This document shows, one piece after another, positions 1 to 12,600 of a stretch of 64,000 bases of DNA. Origin of the DNA: Sipunculus nudus (Eukaryota; Annelida; Sipuncula; Golfingiida; Sipunculidae); contig CM049308.1 in NCBI GenBank assembly GCA_026874595.1, forward strand, positions 17,730,001-17,794,000, written 5' to 3'. The stretch's first letter is position 1; every line of letters begins with the position of its first letter. The position numbers were made by a program, and so were the translations under genes. The notes below the pieces were generated by a model. The model was not told the origin of the DNA. It was given only the letters and a program-made list of their open reading frames with translations, and did no database searches.

Positions 1-443
1 GGACGCTCGCATCTATGAAGGTCTAAAAAATATTTTTAAAATGCTTAAAAGTTAAAAAAAACTCCAGTCTGCAGGAACTGATGAAAGAACACTCCAAGAT
101 AAATAAACATGCAAAGAATCATGGCGATCAATACATTAATTATTCAGATACTCGAGCTTTTGTTTCAAATTTTTAATTATTCTGGGGGGGGGGGGGGGTT
201 GTATTTACGAGCCCCATAGCTCAAAGAATATGGGTAACAGAAGCCTAATTTCAGGTTTCCAAGGAGATTTTTCATGGACCTTACTGGATGTCAAGTCAGA
301 AGATTCTAGGTCCAGTGGTTACGATTTGTGCCCTGTTTACAGACGGTGAGACAGACGCAGACAGGCGGACAGCTAGAAAGACAGACGGACGACGGACAAA
401 GAGTGATCGCTAAAGCTCAGATGACTTTCAGTCAGCTGAGCTA
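1..443 (-). mobile_element. Hairpin-ended element, 5' part (truncated by window edge)
   Basis: The right end carries a hairpin: AGCTCAGATGAC (427-ish) pairs through a TTT loop with GTCAGCTGAGCT, followed by AAAAT. Inside it is a run of GACGGAC/GACAGAC motifs (about 330-400), typical of the hairpin-proximal zone of mollusc tandem-core elements. The organisation matches the 5' ends of the elements at 24179 and 25902, on the opposite strand. A 15-G tract lies at 184-198. The other end is beyond the window. Confidence 0.5.
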
Positions 444-522
444 AAATCAATTAACCTGATCTATTTGTTTTACAAATAAGAGACCCCTACAGTAGGATAA
501 TGTTTGCAAAGAATTAAACCAT

Positions 523-1470
523 TCAGTTGACAGTTTCATCATAAAACATTTCTAATGCAGTGGCTGAAAGAGGGTAATAATACAAGGCCTTTGCCCCAGC
601 CCTGATGTAGGTGGCGCACATAGACCTCAGTTTCAAAAGTGAGTCTAAACTTGGTGATTCTAGCTCCCGTCGTATCTGAGACTGTAATGTTAGTATGCTT
701 ACTTGGCCAAATGACATAGTGCAAACTATCTGTAACTCGGCTGAAATTCATTGAAATAAAACCAAAAGTTGGGAGCCCAGCTCTGGGATCATTTCTGTGA
801 AATACTGAACAATTTGGCTGAATGATTTCAGAGAAGAAGATTTTCGAAGGTTTTCTAGCTTTTCCACTGGGAAATGAAAGTTGATGCAGGTGGTGCAACA
901 AAAGCTCAATCCCACAACATTTGACATGTGCGTATTTTTTTGCATAAAGTTTGGTGATGCTCGCTATTGCTGTTCCTGACGAATTACGGGTTAATGTACT
1001 GATCACTAATGACTCCCCGTACAACAAAGGTCGATGAAGGTGGCGCAACCAATACTTCAATTTCAAATATGACTCATGAGCTAGCTCCAGCCGTTTCTGA
1101 GATTGTAATTTTAGTATGCTTTTTTGGCCAAATGACAAAGTTCAGCTTCCTGTAATTCGGCCAAAAATCACCGAACTGGTACCATTCGAACAAACTTGAG
1201 AGAATTTGTTCCTAGGATCATATCTGTGAACGATTGGACAATTCGGCTGTACAGCTTCGGAGAAGAAGATTTTTAAAGTTATTTAGCCTTTTCTCTATAA
1301 AATCTAAGTCAATGCAACCCGTTAAAGTTTGACATGTGACGGATTCTCTCACAAAATTTGGCGCTGCGAGCTCTTACAGTTTTTGAGATGTATAGGTTAA
1401 CGTACGGTGGACGAAGGACAGCGGACGCTGGACGGACCAAGCCGCGCCATCGCATAACCTCACAGTGATA
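523..1470 (-). repeat. Tandem-core repeat element, two units of about 429 bp
   Basis: The segment from about 600 is repeated from about 1030 (AGGTGGCGCA at 605 and again at 1035), with matching blocks such as GTAATTTTAGTATGCTT, TTGGCCAAATGACA and GAGAAGAAGATTTT. A GACGGACC-rich zone and a degenerate terminus lie near 1400-1460. The long open frame on the minus strand (539-1138) runs through both units and resembles no protein I know. Confidence 0.7.
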
Positions 1471-2195
1471 TATTATACGTATAGAATTTCTAATGGATGG
1501 TATTCCTTTCGGAGAGCACAAGGGAGGAAAATATAAAAGTACAAGAAGCAGCAAACTTCAGGTTTATATCCAGTGCAAGTTTAGCTAACTTTAAGATTCA
1601 GATTATGATAAACTATTTTGGATATTTTTATTGCATCTAATGGATTATTGGCTGCTTGTGTGCTGGATATACATTATTAGCTGGAATTTTTAACTAAAAA
1701 GCCTTACCACATGCAGGACCTGGATGCTACAGGGCTGGTCAGATTTGGAAAAATTCCAAGTTTTCAAATACAAAAGTCTCGGAATTTAGAACATTCTTAT
1801 TTTACAGAATATATAAACTGGTCTGAGAGCAGTGGTTTGGTTAATAATTATTAAGGCAAAACTGAAACAATATTTAAAATAACAATATTTAAATATTAAT
1901 ATCTGAAAAGGTAAAATGAATTCCGATTAGACTTAATGACCACCACCAATTAAAGTATTCAGGATGACCCATCTATGTACATGTATTTTCAAGAAAAACA
2001 CAATTATCATACTACAATAAAAGGAATATTAAAGCACAATCCTGGAAAAAGCTATAATGAATGGTACCGGTATGTACATATTCAAGATTTTGTCATCACT
2101 AAACATATTCTTGTTTACAAAAATTGGATAGTAATTTTTTTTCCATCAAAAGTAAAACAGAGTGATATCAACAAACTGATTAGACATAACTGATG
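1471..2195. other. AT-rich non-coding DNA
   Basis: No gene or clear repeat recognised. Confidence 0.5.
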
Positions 2196-2508
2196 CTCTG
2201 TTGTATATACAGAACCACAGGCCTCTGCCGATATTTATCTACGGTCTGTGCAGCACTTTTTGTGACCCAATGTGTTGGGTGCAGGTCCTAGTGATCGGAC
2301 CACTGGTTACACACGTTTTTGTTTCAGCCTACTTTCCGGGGTGGCATGTATTATGGACCAGGAGGTTAGCAGTGGTGTAACACATGCACACCGCTGACTG
2401 AAACAATCACGGCGGTTCACTGGTACAGGAATCCAACACACGGGGTCACAAGTGCTGCGCAGAAGGTAAATGTACGCAGAGGCCTGTGGCTCTGTGTATA
2501 TTACAGAG
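2196..2508. mobile_element. Long-TIR hairpin MITE, 313 bp
   Basis: Nearly the whole element is one inverted repeat. The left arm (from CTCTGTTGTATATACAGAAC, 2196) matches the reverse complement of the right arm (ending near 2508) over about 80 bp, sharing CCACAGGCCTCTGC, GCAGCACTT and GTGTTGG. Weaker pairing continues inward (TTGTTTCAG against CTGAAACAA). The loop near 2330-2395 is unpaired. There is no coding capacity. Confidence 0.85.
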
Positions 2509-2636
2509 CCACGCCTATACTGGGGCTACACACTGGTACGTACTGGTCCGATCAAACCAAAAACCACGTGTGAAATACTGAGGAAAAAATCAACTGGTTA
2601 CACAATTGGGCAGCTGTTTGGTGATAATAAATATTT

Positions 2637-2640
<4 letters not shown>

Positions 2641-2677
<37 letters not shown>
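2641..2677. repeat. (TA)n microsatellite
   Basis: Uninterrupted TA dinucleotides. Confidence 0.98.
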
Positions 2678-2679
<2 letters not shown>

Positions 2680-3599
2680 GACTGAAGGAAACAATATTTA
2701 TGCATACTCAAAACGTCCTGAGACCTTAACAGATATAACGAGTAGAGAAATCAGTAGTTGGATCAGGACAAATTAATAAACATTAACCGGACTGAGGAGA
2801 AGGCAACAACTTGATGACCAGCAAACAATGACCCAAAGGGGATACAAAAAAATGCAGGTAATTGGCCAGATGAGGTGATAACCCCTTCCAATAACCAGAG
2901 TTGTCAGTGATAATTTTAATTAAAGAACTTGGTCATCCAATTTTGCCCCAATGTTGCATACAGAGAAGGAATATATCTGGGGCGGATGGACGTACATTAT
3001 TATACTCAAATCAAATATTTAAAGATGTCTTTAAAAAGGGCTTTAACACGCTTTAATGACTTTATTTAAAGTGCTGTAAACTGGTCAAAAACCTCCTAAA
3101 ATTGTCAGAAACGGAGATAAGCGACACCATTCTTTCACCAAGATCAATATATATGCAAAATTAAGTGAGAATTCTTACAGCCTTTAGTGAAATGAATTAT
3201 CCATTGTGTCTGATTTCAATGAAAATGGGCACGATAAAAATATTGTTTAAAAGGCCATAACACTCAGAAGAGTTCAGTTACTTATTGGCCCACACAAAAC
3301 GCACATAAAATTATCCAAATGTAGATGAAGCTGCCAATTTCTTTTGTCGCGTTCTTGGCCCATTTTACATCTAAATACGAAATTTTTGGAGTATTGTCCA
3401 GCCATTCTTGAGATAAGCTGCTAATGTCAACAGACAGACGACAGGTCATCTGAGACAAGCTACTATTCTCGACATTAAACATTTAATTCAAAAGGTGTAT
3501 GGCTTTTACGTGCATTTTACATACAAATCTATATGATGACTGTGTACTCGAATATAGTAACAAATGCGCACGCCGTGAAGATTGACTTGGTTGACTCTC
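2680..3599. other. Non-coding DNA without recognised features
   Basis: AT-rich. Short open frames here resemble nothing known. Confidence 0.5.
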
Positions 3600-3970
3600 T
3601 TGTATAATAATTGTCGGGAGCACAGTACGCTCTTTACACAGCGTTTTACCTAAAGCCTACTACCTATATCGTAAGCGCTGTTTGTTTTGACCTCGTATCC
3701 TGAATCGCTACACCAGAGGGGAGCACTGTATCTTGGTCCAATCAGATGAGACCCTGTGCTGGAAGACAAAACGGTTTACCAGCCAAGCGAGGAATAGGGA
3801 ACTGCATTACGGAGCCGATGTTGTTCATTTCGTTTTGAGTGACAGCTCATCGCTCCTGCAACCCTTTGAACAGGCCACAGACTCAGAGAGAATGGCCCTA
3901 CACGTGGTTTCTGGGCGGAGCCTGATGCCTGCCGAGTGTTTGTTGACTGGCATTTGATTGGCGGCTAGTC
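3600..3970. promoter_or_regulatory. Promoter-like stretch with CCAAT and GC boxes
   Basis: GC- and CpG-richer than its surroundings. It holds CCAATCAG near 3738, an inverted CCAAT (GATTGGCGG) near 3955 and a GC box (GGGCGGAGC) near 3914. It could be an upstream YIF1 promoter spliced to the acceptor at 5980, or the start of a divergent gene beyond the left edge. No donor or coding exon confirms either. Confidence 0.3.
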
Positions 3971-4069
3971 ATATCAGCAGTTTTTTTAGCAGACAGACCC
4001 ACCATCTGGTGTTTAAGTGCATCATAAACGGTCTAAGCAGGCAGCGGGAAAATCAGTTGCTTCTTTAGA

Positions 4070-4161
4070 AGTTATAAAAGAACGTAAACACATTGAGTAT
4101 GGGCACGAGTTATACTGGTATATATGGCCCATAATCAAAGTGTTTACGTTCTTTTATAACT
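4070..4161. mobile_element. Small perfect-stem hairpin element
   Basis: AGTTATAAAAGAACGTAAAC plus AC (4070-4091) is the exact reverse complement of 4140-4161, a 22-bp perfect stem. Partial pairing continues inside (TATGGGCA against TGGCCCATA). The 92-bp size and structure suggest a tiny MITE or foldback remnant. Confidence 0.75.
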
Positions 4162-5980
4162 GGTACATCGCCTATAATTAATGTGTTTAAGGTTTCTAAG
4201 CCATTTTAGTGATAGGAACGAGGGCCTATGGACTGTGGTCGGGAGGAGGTGACAAAATTGCCGATATCTCGTGTAACAGCTTGTACATAAATTAACAATA
4301 TATAACTTCTTATTACAAGTTTTAATTTAATTAAAATTTGCTTAACTTCTGATAACATCTGTTTAAGCGTTTAAATGTTAAACTTTAAACATACCAAATT
4401 TAGTCATTTTTTTAAATTTATTGAATTTTTTATTCCAGACTTTGATATCAGAATATAATATTTTATCTATTTTTATGACAAAATATTTTATAATGAGAAA
4501 AATCAGGGGTTTTTTTCTCGGCACTCAAACACAGGCTTCATTTCTTGCAAATTGAAGACCTGAAGCACAGTTTGGAGATGGAGCACACAAGGCGAAAGGG
4601 TGAACATTTTTTTGTACATGAACATTGAATCACATAACACCAGTTCTATTCATCCGAACAAATTACTCAAGTTGACCGAACTATAGTGAATTAAACAAGT
4701 CCAGACACGTCAAAACCAAAACTGCAAATCAGCACCCGGGAAGAACAGATACCGGGACAAGGTCAATAAAAGACCTTTTCAGTTGATGACTCACAAACTA
4801 AGACTACCAAATGTGATAGATCTTTGATATCATTACATCAATATCTCGTGAACGGGAAAAGGCTAAAGTTGTTTCAAAGGGTTGGTACCGCATGGGCAGG
4901 ATTAAGGCATAGGGGGGACGGGGGGGGGGGTGCTCTCCCACACTGTGTAAACTTTGAAAAATATATATCATTTGTAGACAAATATTATGCACTTGAATAA
5001 GATTGCATTAATTTAAGCAAATTTGTGCTTCCGAAATATTTAATGGCAACCTCTATAAATTTACTAATTGTATATAAACCAAAAAACATAAAAGAAGAAG
5101 AAAAAAAAGACATGACTTAAGTGCATGATCATCGATAAGTCTTAATTATCTCCTGTTTTCTTGCTGTTTTGAATGAAAAAGAATGTTAAAAATACTTCAC
5201 AAATATTTAACTTTTGGGTATATTTTGCAAAATTTTGACACGTATGCCCTGTCAATTTACGAAATTTCAGCACCCTAGACAATTGTGAAACAGATTTATT
5301 GGGGCGCACCTGTTGCGCTATCTAAAGAAAATCATGATTATACTTCACAAGACATCTTTTGTTGTTGTTCTTCATCATCATCATCATCATATTTTTATGG
5401 AACATAAATACAATTAAGGAAATATTTCAACAGAAAAAAGTAATTATGTAGACATGATAAACAATTTATTAATTGGCTACATTTCTTATATAATTTCGAT
5501 CATAAGTTGTGATGGAATTAGTCTCGATATATTATCTGCTAGCTCGAATTAGAAAACCGCTACAGATGACACACTCAGTTTGTCTATTTTACATGGATTC
5601 TGTAAAACTTAAATGTTATAAAATTATGAAAACTATTTTATATGATATATAAAAATATATTATCCATATGTGTAAAAATTATTATGTGTAAAATAGTATT
5701 GTTTCTGATGATTATTTAATTTTTTGTTTAGAAGAATGTATGGAAAAACAACTTATTTTTTTTACTTGTATACTTATATCGAAAACCTTTGTATATATTG
5801 CATTAATATATTATAGTTACCTTATTATACCTTACATTTATTCACTTGATAAAAAGTTTTTTCTGTCAATATTTTGTAATTAATAGGCCTAACTATTAGA
5901 AACGCGACTTTCCAACAATACTAATTAAAATAACAAATAATAATTCGCTTTCCATATGCGTTTTGTATTTTCTGTTACAG
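4162..5980. other. AT-rich non-coding DNA upstream of YIF1
   Basis: Strongly AT-rich with short A/T runs and a G tract near 4920-4930. No gene or repeat boundary recognised. Confidence 0.5.
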
Positions 5981-6110
5981 CAAGTCGTGGCAGTCGGCCG
6001 AGTACTTCCGGTTCAGCTCGACGCTGTCAGGTCCGATGCAACACGTCAAAAGTCTGTGAAACCCAACCCTCTTTCACTGATAAATCCCTGGTGACTGGTC
6101 CTGCCAAAAG
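5981..6110 (+). promoter_or_regulatory. YIF1 5' UTR and probable TATA-less promoter region
   Basis: This is a short GC- and CpG-richer stretch just before the YIF1 start, in otherwise AT-rich DNA. It holds an ETS-type site ACTTCCGG at 6004-6011, common in housekeeping promoters that lack a TATA box. Position 5980 also ends in a good 3' splice site (TTTTCTGTTACAG), so the exon could instead be spliced to an upstream non-coding exon. The sequence alone does not decide between a start site here and a spliced 5' UTR. Confidence 0.5.
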
Positions 6111-6138
6111 ATGGACCCGTCGGGTGCCGTTCGTCAGC
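6111..6138 (+). CDS. YIF1: YIF1 coding exon 1
   Basis: Encodes MDPSGAVRQ plus the first base of the next codon (phase 1). The donor is gtaagtg at 6139. An in-frame stop lies at 6081. The exon is assigned by exact phase fit with exon 2 and a consensus donor; the first residues themselves are not conserved in the family, so this start is slightly less certain than the rest. Confidence 0.82.
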
Positions 6139-6621
6139 GTAAGTGTAGGTTATATTTCGTAAAATTTAGATGTTGTAGTGAACTGCCTGTGTTTAGCTGT
6201 TCTGAAATGTCATCCTTTTTAATTTGAGCTTGTGCCTGGCTGTTTGATCTCTCTGCAGTGTCTGGCTTGCCTTACAGCAACTGTTGAAGCCACATGCGGC
6301 CAGCAAGGGTCCCACAAAACAGTCCACGTCACCTGGGCACTTATAAGTATAGAAAAAGAAAACGAATAACATTTTAAGGCATTTTCTAAAAAAAAGTTTT
6401 TTTTCGACCTTATCATTAATGGCATCCTTGACATTAGCAGTTTGATATTTTGCTTATTTAAAATGGAAGTGCTTATTTCCACTCCCCCAGGGAGTGGAAA
6501 TAATGGATGCTAATTTCCACTCCCCCTAGGAGGTACCAATCCCCATGATGTTAGATGAAACAGATACGGGTTTGTTAGAATATATATTCATTTACAGCGC
6601 ATCTCCATAGGAGAACACTGA

Positions 6622-6663
<42 letters not shown>

Positions 6664-9600
6664 ACATGAATGTTATTAGGCTTACCTTTGAGATGCATGT
6701 CTATCTAATCAGTATAGTGCCAATTGTCTTAAAGCACCGTATTAGTAATTTAATTTTTCTTTTAATCAAAGTTCTAGTAACTTTTGCCTATTTTGACACC
6801 ACATTAGTCTCACTGAAAATGTTTAAGATGAAATCAGTGGTATGGTAATTACTGAAACAACCTACCAGGGTACAGGTGCCAGTCCAGTTTAACTGTCTGG
6901 GCTTTAACTTGTATTCTGAGCCAAGAGCTGATTGCACCAGTCTGAGCTCTGAGCGGTGTCTGGACATTTCGGTCCCATGCCATTTCGGTCCTGGGGCCGA
7001 TTGAGGTTTGCCAATTGCCCTTTCAGTCCCGCGTGGTTGCCGTTTCGGTCTCGCCCATATATCACGTCTGCCAAATCGGTCCCGCTTCGTTTTTCATTAT
7101 TATACAGATAAATTCACTCCTGTCCCACCCCTTTGATCTACTTCTAAACACAGTGATAGTACACATATTTTATAATAATAAATCAAAAGCACTTTGATCA
7201 AATGAGGTGAACCAGTCTCAAAGTTGTTTATTCTCAAAGATATAAGGTCACGATCCTAGAGAAAAAGATTTTCTGTCAAATGCATAAAAGTTTTCAATGA
7301 AATGGAAAAATCAACGTCATCAGCTGTGAAAACGAATAATTCTCTAACAAAAACTTAAAAAGGTAGCTATTATTTCAAGTGAATAATTAAACATTAAAAT
7401 AATTAATCCAGTTAGCATGTTGATAAAAAAATAGAATTTCTTAGGTATATTTGTGCTGGCTATAACTTGTGCATGTAACATCTCTTTCGGGACCGATTTG
7501 GCAGATGCGATATCTGGCGGGACCGAAACGGCAACCACACGGGACTGAAACGGTAATTGGCAAACCTCAATCGGCCCCGGGACGGAAATGGCATGGGACC
7601 GAAATGTCTTGTATTCTTCTGAGCATATTGGCACAAAACCAGAGCTCACTGATGAGGTGCCAAGAGTCTACTGATAAGGACTCTCAGCCAGTTTATCAAG
7701 TAATGTTGAAATCTCTTACTCTTCATGTGCTACTTTAAATTAGTTCTCATGATCCAAATATATAAATTTTCAAAATGATTAAACAACTAGAAAAATGGCA
7801 ATGCAAAAATACAAATCTATATTTCTTTTAAATTTTTTTTCACACAATTGTAATATAATTGTCAGGGGTAACTCTGCAACTCATTGTTTTAAACTTTGAT
7901 GTTAAATGCATTGAAATTAAAATCAATGTCAGTATAAAAACTGAAAAACTTAATTGTTTAAAGAACTTTGTTCTAGAAATAGTTAACTGTCTAATGTCCC
8001 AGCTGTCCCTGTCAGCGGTTGTATCGATAGAAGTACTTGAGAGAGGATTTTGTAAACAATAGCAATTATTAAACTATGTTTATCACTTGAAAGAATAAAT
8101 ACCCAAGTTTTGGTCACTTAAACTGCCAAAATACTCGATACTTTACCAGCTTTTATCACAAGGGGGAGTGGAAATAAGATTTCCTTATTTCCACTCCCGG
8201 GGAGTGGAAATAAGGCCTGCCATTTTTAAATTATAAAAAAAAAATAAAATGTATAATTATATCCAGTGTCCAGATACCTTTATAAATAAGCAATCAAATC
8301 AAGGGATTTGTCAAATACCAAGTGCACATATTGCAGGCTTTTATATCTACTTTTCAATCAATGCTCAAAGAATATATTGGTGAAACAAATAGAAAAGTGA
8401 TTTGAAGTGATAACGTAGAGAATATGTTACTGGTCAGTATAGTCTGAGGAGCCAGGGGTAAGGAAAGCCTATTGTGAATACAAAGCTAAAGATACCTTAA
8501 TTAGGATTATTAATTAAAGATTCTTGAACATTTCATACTTATACAGACACTGGAAGGTCCTGCGCCTTTGCCGGCAATAAGCAATCTTAAATCCCAGTAC
8601 TGGAGGTTACATTGCTTGAATTAAATAACAGATCAAATTTTGCTCCCTCTGCGTTCCTCCTTCATAGACTTGCTATGACATAAAACTATTTTATTGTAGA
8701 CGTATCTGTTGCCAGCAAAACGGATACCAGCTCTGTGCACTGGGGTTGCTGGGCCGGTGAGCTGACAGTCAATTCAAAATGTAACAACATTGACTCTGGA
8801 CACTCCTCACTGGGCTAGTATCCAATTTGCTGGTAACAGATACATGCCTATGATAAAGAAGTCTTAATGTATTAATAGGTCTATGAAGCGTGGAATGCAG
8901 ATAGAGCAAAATTTGACCTATGATTTAGTAAGAGTAAGGTTACATCTCAGTCCACTTTTCATTATAACCCTGAGGTTAATGACAGGTGTCCACAATACTG
9001 AGGTCAGAGGTGCCCGTTAGGACTTCAGGAGACTGTTTACTTGGCTATATATTACCTTATCTGACTGTTTAGCCTTGCAGTTTAAGAGAACATTTTTGTT
9101 TTCATTCCTTTACTGAACAGGAGTCTTCTATTGCTGTTTTGCTATTCATGTTTTGCTAGAATGCTGCATGAACTTTCATTTTCTGTTTATCTGATGGTAG
9201 GCAAGCTGTTGTTGTGTTGTACATTGTGAAACATGCAGTAGTCCTGAATTTTGTTGTGTTCCTGTAGCAGTGGATTGTCATGTTTTTGACACAAGCCTTG
9301 AGTTTTTTTTTTAAGCAGTAGGGTTTGCGTTTGAGCTGGGTAAAACCTAGTTTATCCAACCCAGTGAGTAAAACCTGGGTTAAACCTGTTTTCTCAGGAT
9401 TTACCCAAGGTTTTGCCCAGTTTATTACTCAAGCTTTTCCCCCATGTTTATTTACTTTTATCAAGCAGGACTGAAGCCTAGTTTCTGATTGGTCAGAAGA
9501 AGTTGTATACACATTTTTAAATATTGGGAGCAAGCCAAGTGGCTCTGACACATCACCCCTGTCTAAAAGAAAGCATTGACTGCAGACACTCTAACTCCTG

Positions 9601-12600
9601 AACTCTAATGAATACAAATTAGGGGTAAAACCCAGGTATTCTTGGTAATTCTAGGGTAAAACCTATTTTACCTAGCTAAGGGGTTACCCAGGCGCTCCGT
9701 GAAACTTGTGAACCCTGTTTAGCCGAGTCCTAAATCCATCAATGGCCTGAAGCAGTATCTTTTTAATAAGGAGTTTTGACAAAGTTAGCTACCAGTGGGT
9801 GCTACAATAAATAAAGAGTCTGTTTCAGTTTCAGGTTGACTTTTTATAAGGCCTTGGAACATAACACAGCATTTTCTGCAATAGGCATTTGTATTTCCAA
9901 GGCATATTAGGGTAAATCATAAATGTGGTACAGTTTCAATATATGCAGCATTAATTAGTAATTTGAGCTTAAACTGATTAACTCAGGCTCTGCTCATCGT
10001 TTGAGCAGTTGAGTAAATTATGGCAAATAGAATTTCACTGTCCATATTGTTGATTGATGGAGTTGAACTTGAAATGCCAAGCTCTGATATATATTGCTCT
10101 TTGGAGGCACCATGGTGACTTACCAAAAATCTTTTCATGAAACGCAAAAAACATATTTACCAATAGAGTTTCTCACCAGCATTACCTCTCATCAAAATTC
10201 ACCCATATTTAATGAGGTCGTCGGTCCTCGGGTGCACGACGTTTGCAGTGCTTTTGTTTATGATTGGGCACCTTTAATTTTAGGATGCTCACTCTCCTAT
10301 TAGGACATATTTTTACTGTGAATATGATCTAGATCTTAATTGTTTAATATTTGAAAGAACACTGCTCCAGAAAGTTAGTTTTTTTTGGGGGGGGGGGTTT
10401 TAATAAAATATTTTTTTGAGGGGAATGAAGTGACAATTTTACAATCCAGACTTTCTCAGTTGTTTGAATGACATTGGTAAACAAAATACTCTGGATCAGC
10501 AGATAAATTTAAACACTTCATTGTACATTTATGGTTAATAAGTTCATTGAGAATTTGATACATGCAGTTCACTACTCATCTGAATTTTACATGCTGATGG
10601 TTTGCACTTCGCTGTAATTCTAAGATATATATTTTATGGTGTAACAGAAATACCCATCTTAAAAAACTAATAGGTAGAGAATGCAAAGTGCTGCAATATA
10701 TTGTTCACATTGTCAGAGTAACGACAGTGAATAATGAGTTGACAAGCATAATTTTGTTTGAAATACTGAAGTAATTGTATAAATTAATTGCATATATGCT
10801 CAAATAATTTGGACAGTGCATATTGTTATATATTTTAATATAGCTTGGGAATTATGTTCATTTTGATATCAAGGGTTTAAATATTTTAATTTTGATTTAT
10901 TTATCTAACTGTAACCTGGTCCATAATGATACTATTTCAATTTGATTCTGTCAAAGAACTGCTGTCTCACAGTTTGTATATAATAACTTTCCTCAACAGC
11001 CGGGAGTCAGAAACGTGGTCGCAGCCGGGGTCAAAGGCCACCACAAGCAAATCCTCAACTTTTTGAAGACACAAGTTCTCATCAAGGTATGGTAATTGAA
11101 AAATGAAACACCCACACAACATACACAGCCAGGAACAATTGAACTGATTTTGATAATTTTAGGTCAGTAAAAATGTTTTAAACATGGACCAGACCCTTTT
11201 CAGATTTGAAAGAGTTTTATAAAAACTCATGTATCTTCCTTTCTTTACCTATTTTGTTTCATAAGATAAAATCATATTGAAGTTGGGTTTTACTTAATCT
11301 GCAAAGTAGAATGGCAGGTCAATTTGAATTATATATACATAGTTAAATATACAATTGTGTCAACATTTTGGACCAAGTAAATTGTATTTGATTATTTTTT
11401 ATAGAAACATCAGTGAGGTGGTAAGGAATGTCCCACATATGAAATTGACAGGGAATTTTTTATGGTAAAGATGATATGGAAATGCTTAGAATTGAGAGAA
11501 TTTCAAAATATGGAGATTGTCATGACATGAAAGTGTTACTGAGATTGATCACCTTGCCCGTGAGTTTCCTCATAGATAACATTTGGTCCAGGTCTAAGAT
11601 ATAATGTTATAGAGATTGATCTTCAGACATTAACCAGGGTTGGCAAGTTTTTCTACACTGGTGTTATTTAAACCTTTATTTTACATTAATTAACATCTCG
11701 TGACAAGCAGCTTTTTTACACCCATGTGTAAAAAAATGTTAAAAACCTAGATGCATGTGGGATTTCTGTTAGGTGATACCAATGAGTTCTACAGATATGT
11801 CAAAAACATAGTACATCACTGCTTGAACTGCACCACATATCACCATATAATTGTTTTAATGATGCTGTTGACATTGTTGACATACAAATCAATATAACAG
11901 GGAAGACTTGCAAAGCGCCGGTGTTTGTGGGTACCACATATTGTACTGTTGTGTTTATATTCAGAGTATACATATATACAAAGCTGAGGCCATACTTTAT
12001 ATGGTTATTGGTTGGTACATGGGTTGTTTGTATGCTGGACTGTATGTTGATATTATCTTGATGTTTACTCTTTTTGTTGTAGACCAGTTAAATCAGATGG
12101 AGAGTGGCATTATGTCACATGGTAAATTGTTTTTAGTTTTGCTCACCAGGGGACTCTGCTGTCAAATAGGGGATGGATTGGCTGTGAAATGTCGTAATAC
12201 ATTAAAATAAGCTAATATATATGTGGTTAATGCTGGCCTAAATCCTGAATGTTGAATGTGAACTAATTACAGATCTATTGATGGTCGTATACAAGGAAAC
12301 CTAGATACTTAGCAACAGAAACTGAAAAATCCTTTGTTTCTAAACTCTTTTGAATATATTTTTGTAATCAACCTTAGGGCAGGAAACTTGAAACATTTTA
12401 ATTTATTTAAATCAGGATTTGGTAGCCCAGGGTGGCACCAGGGATATTAACTGACAAGAAATGTGAAAGGAACTCACTCCTGAAGGAATCACACAATGTC
12501 TCTTTACTAAAATGAAGTTGAAATATCCAGCTTAACATCTTTCTCTAACTGTAATGGGTTCCAATCCAGCCCCTTGTATTCAGGTCATATTTCCACACCC

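Larger units (their letters stand above)
6472..8214. mobile_element. 1.74-kb element with triple-palindrome TIRs, in YIF1 intron 1
   Basis: The left TIR (6472-6527) and right TIR (8161-8214) are inverted copies, each made of three copies of TTATTTCCACTCCCC in alternating orientation. Each end can therefore fold on itself as well as pair with the other. No transposase frame is seen. A second element (6963-7608) and a (TA)n tract are nested inside. No target-site duplication is obvious. Confidence 0.75.

Noticed and set aside
539-1138. 199-codon minus-strand open frame
   Set aside because: It runs across two units of a 429-bp repeat, overlaps other open frames, and its translation has no recognisable domain.
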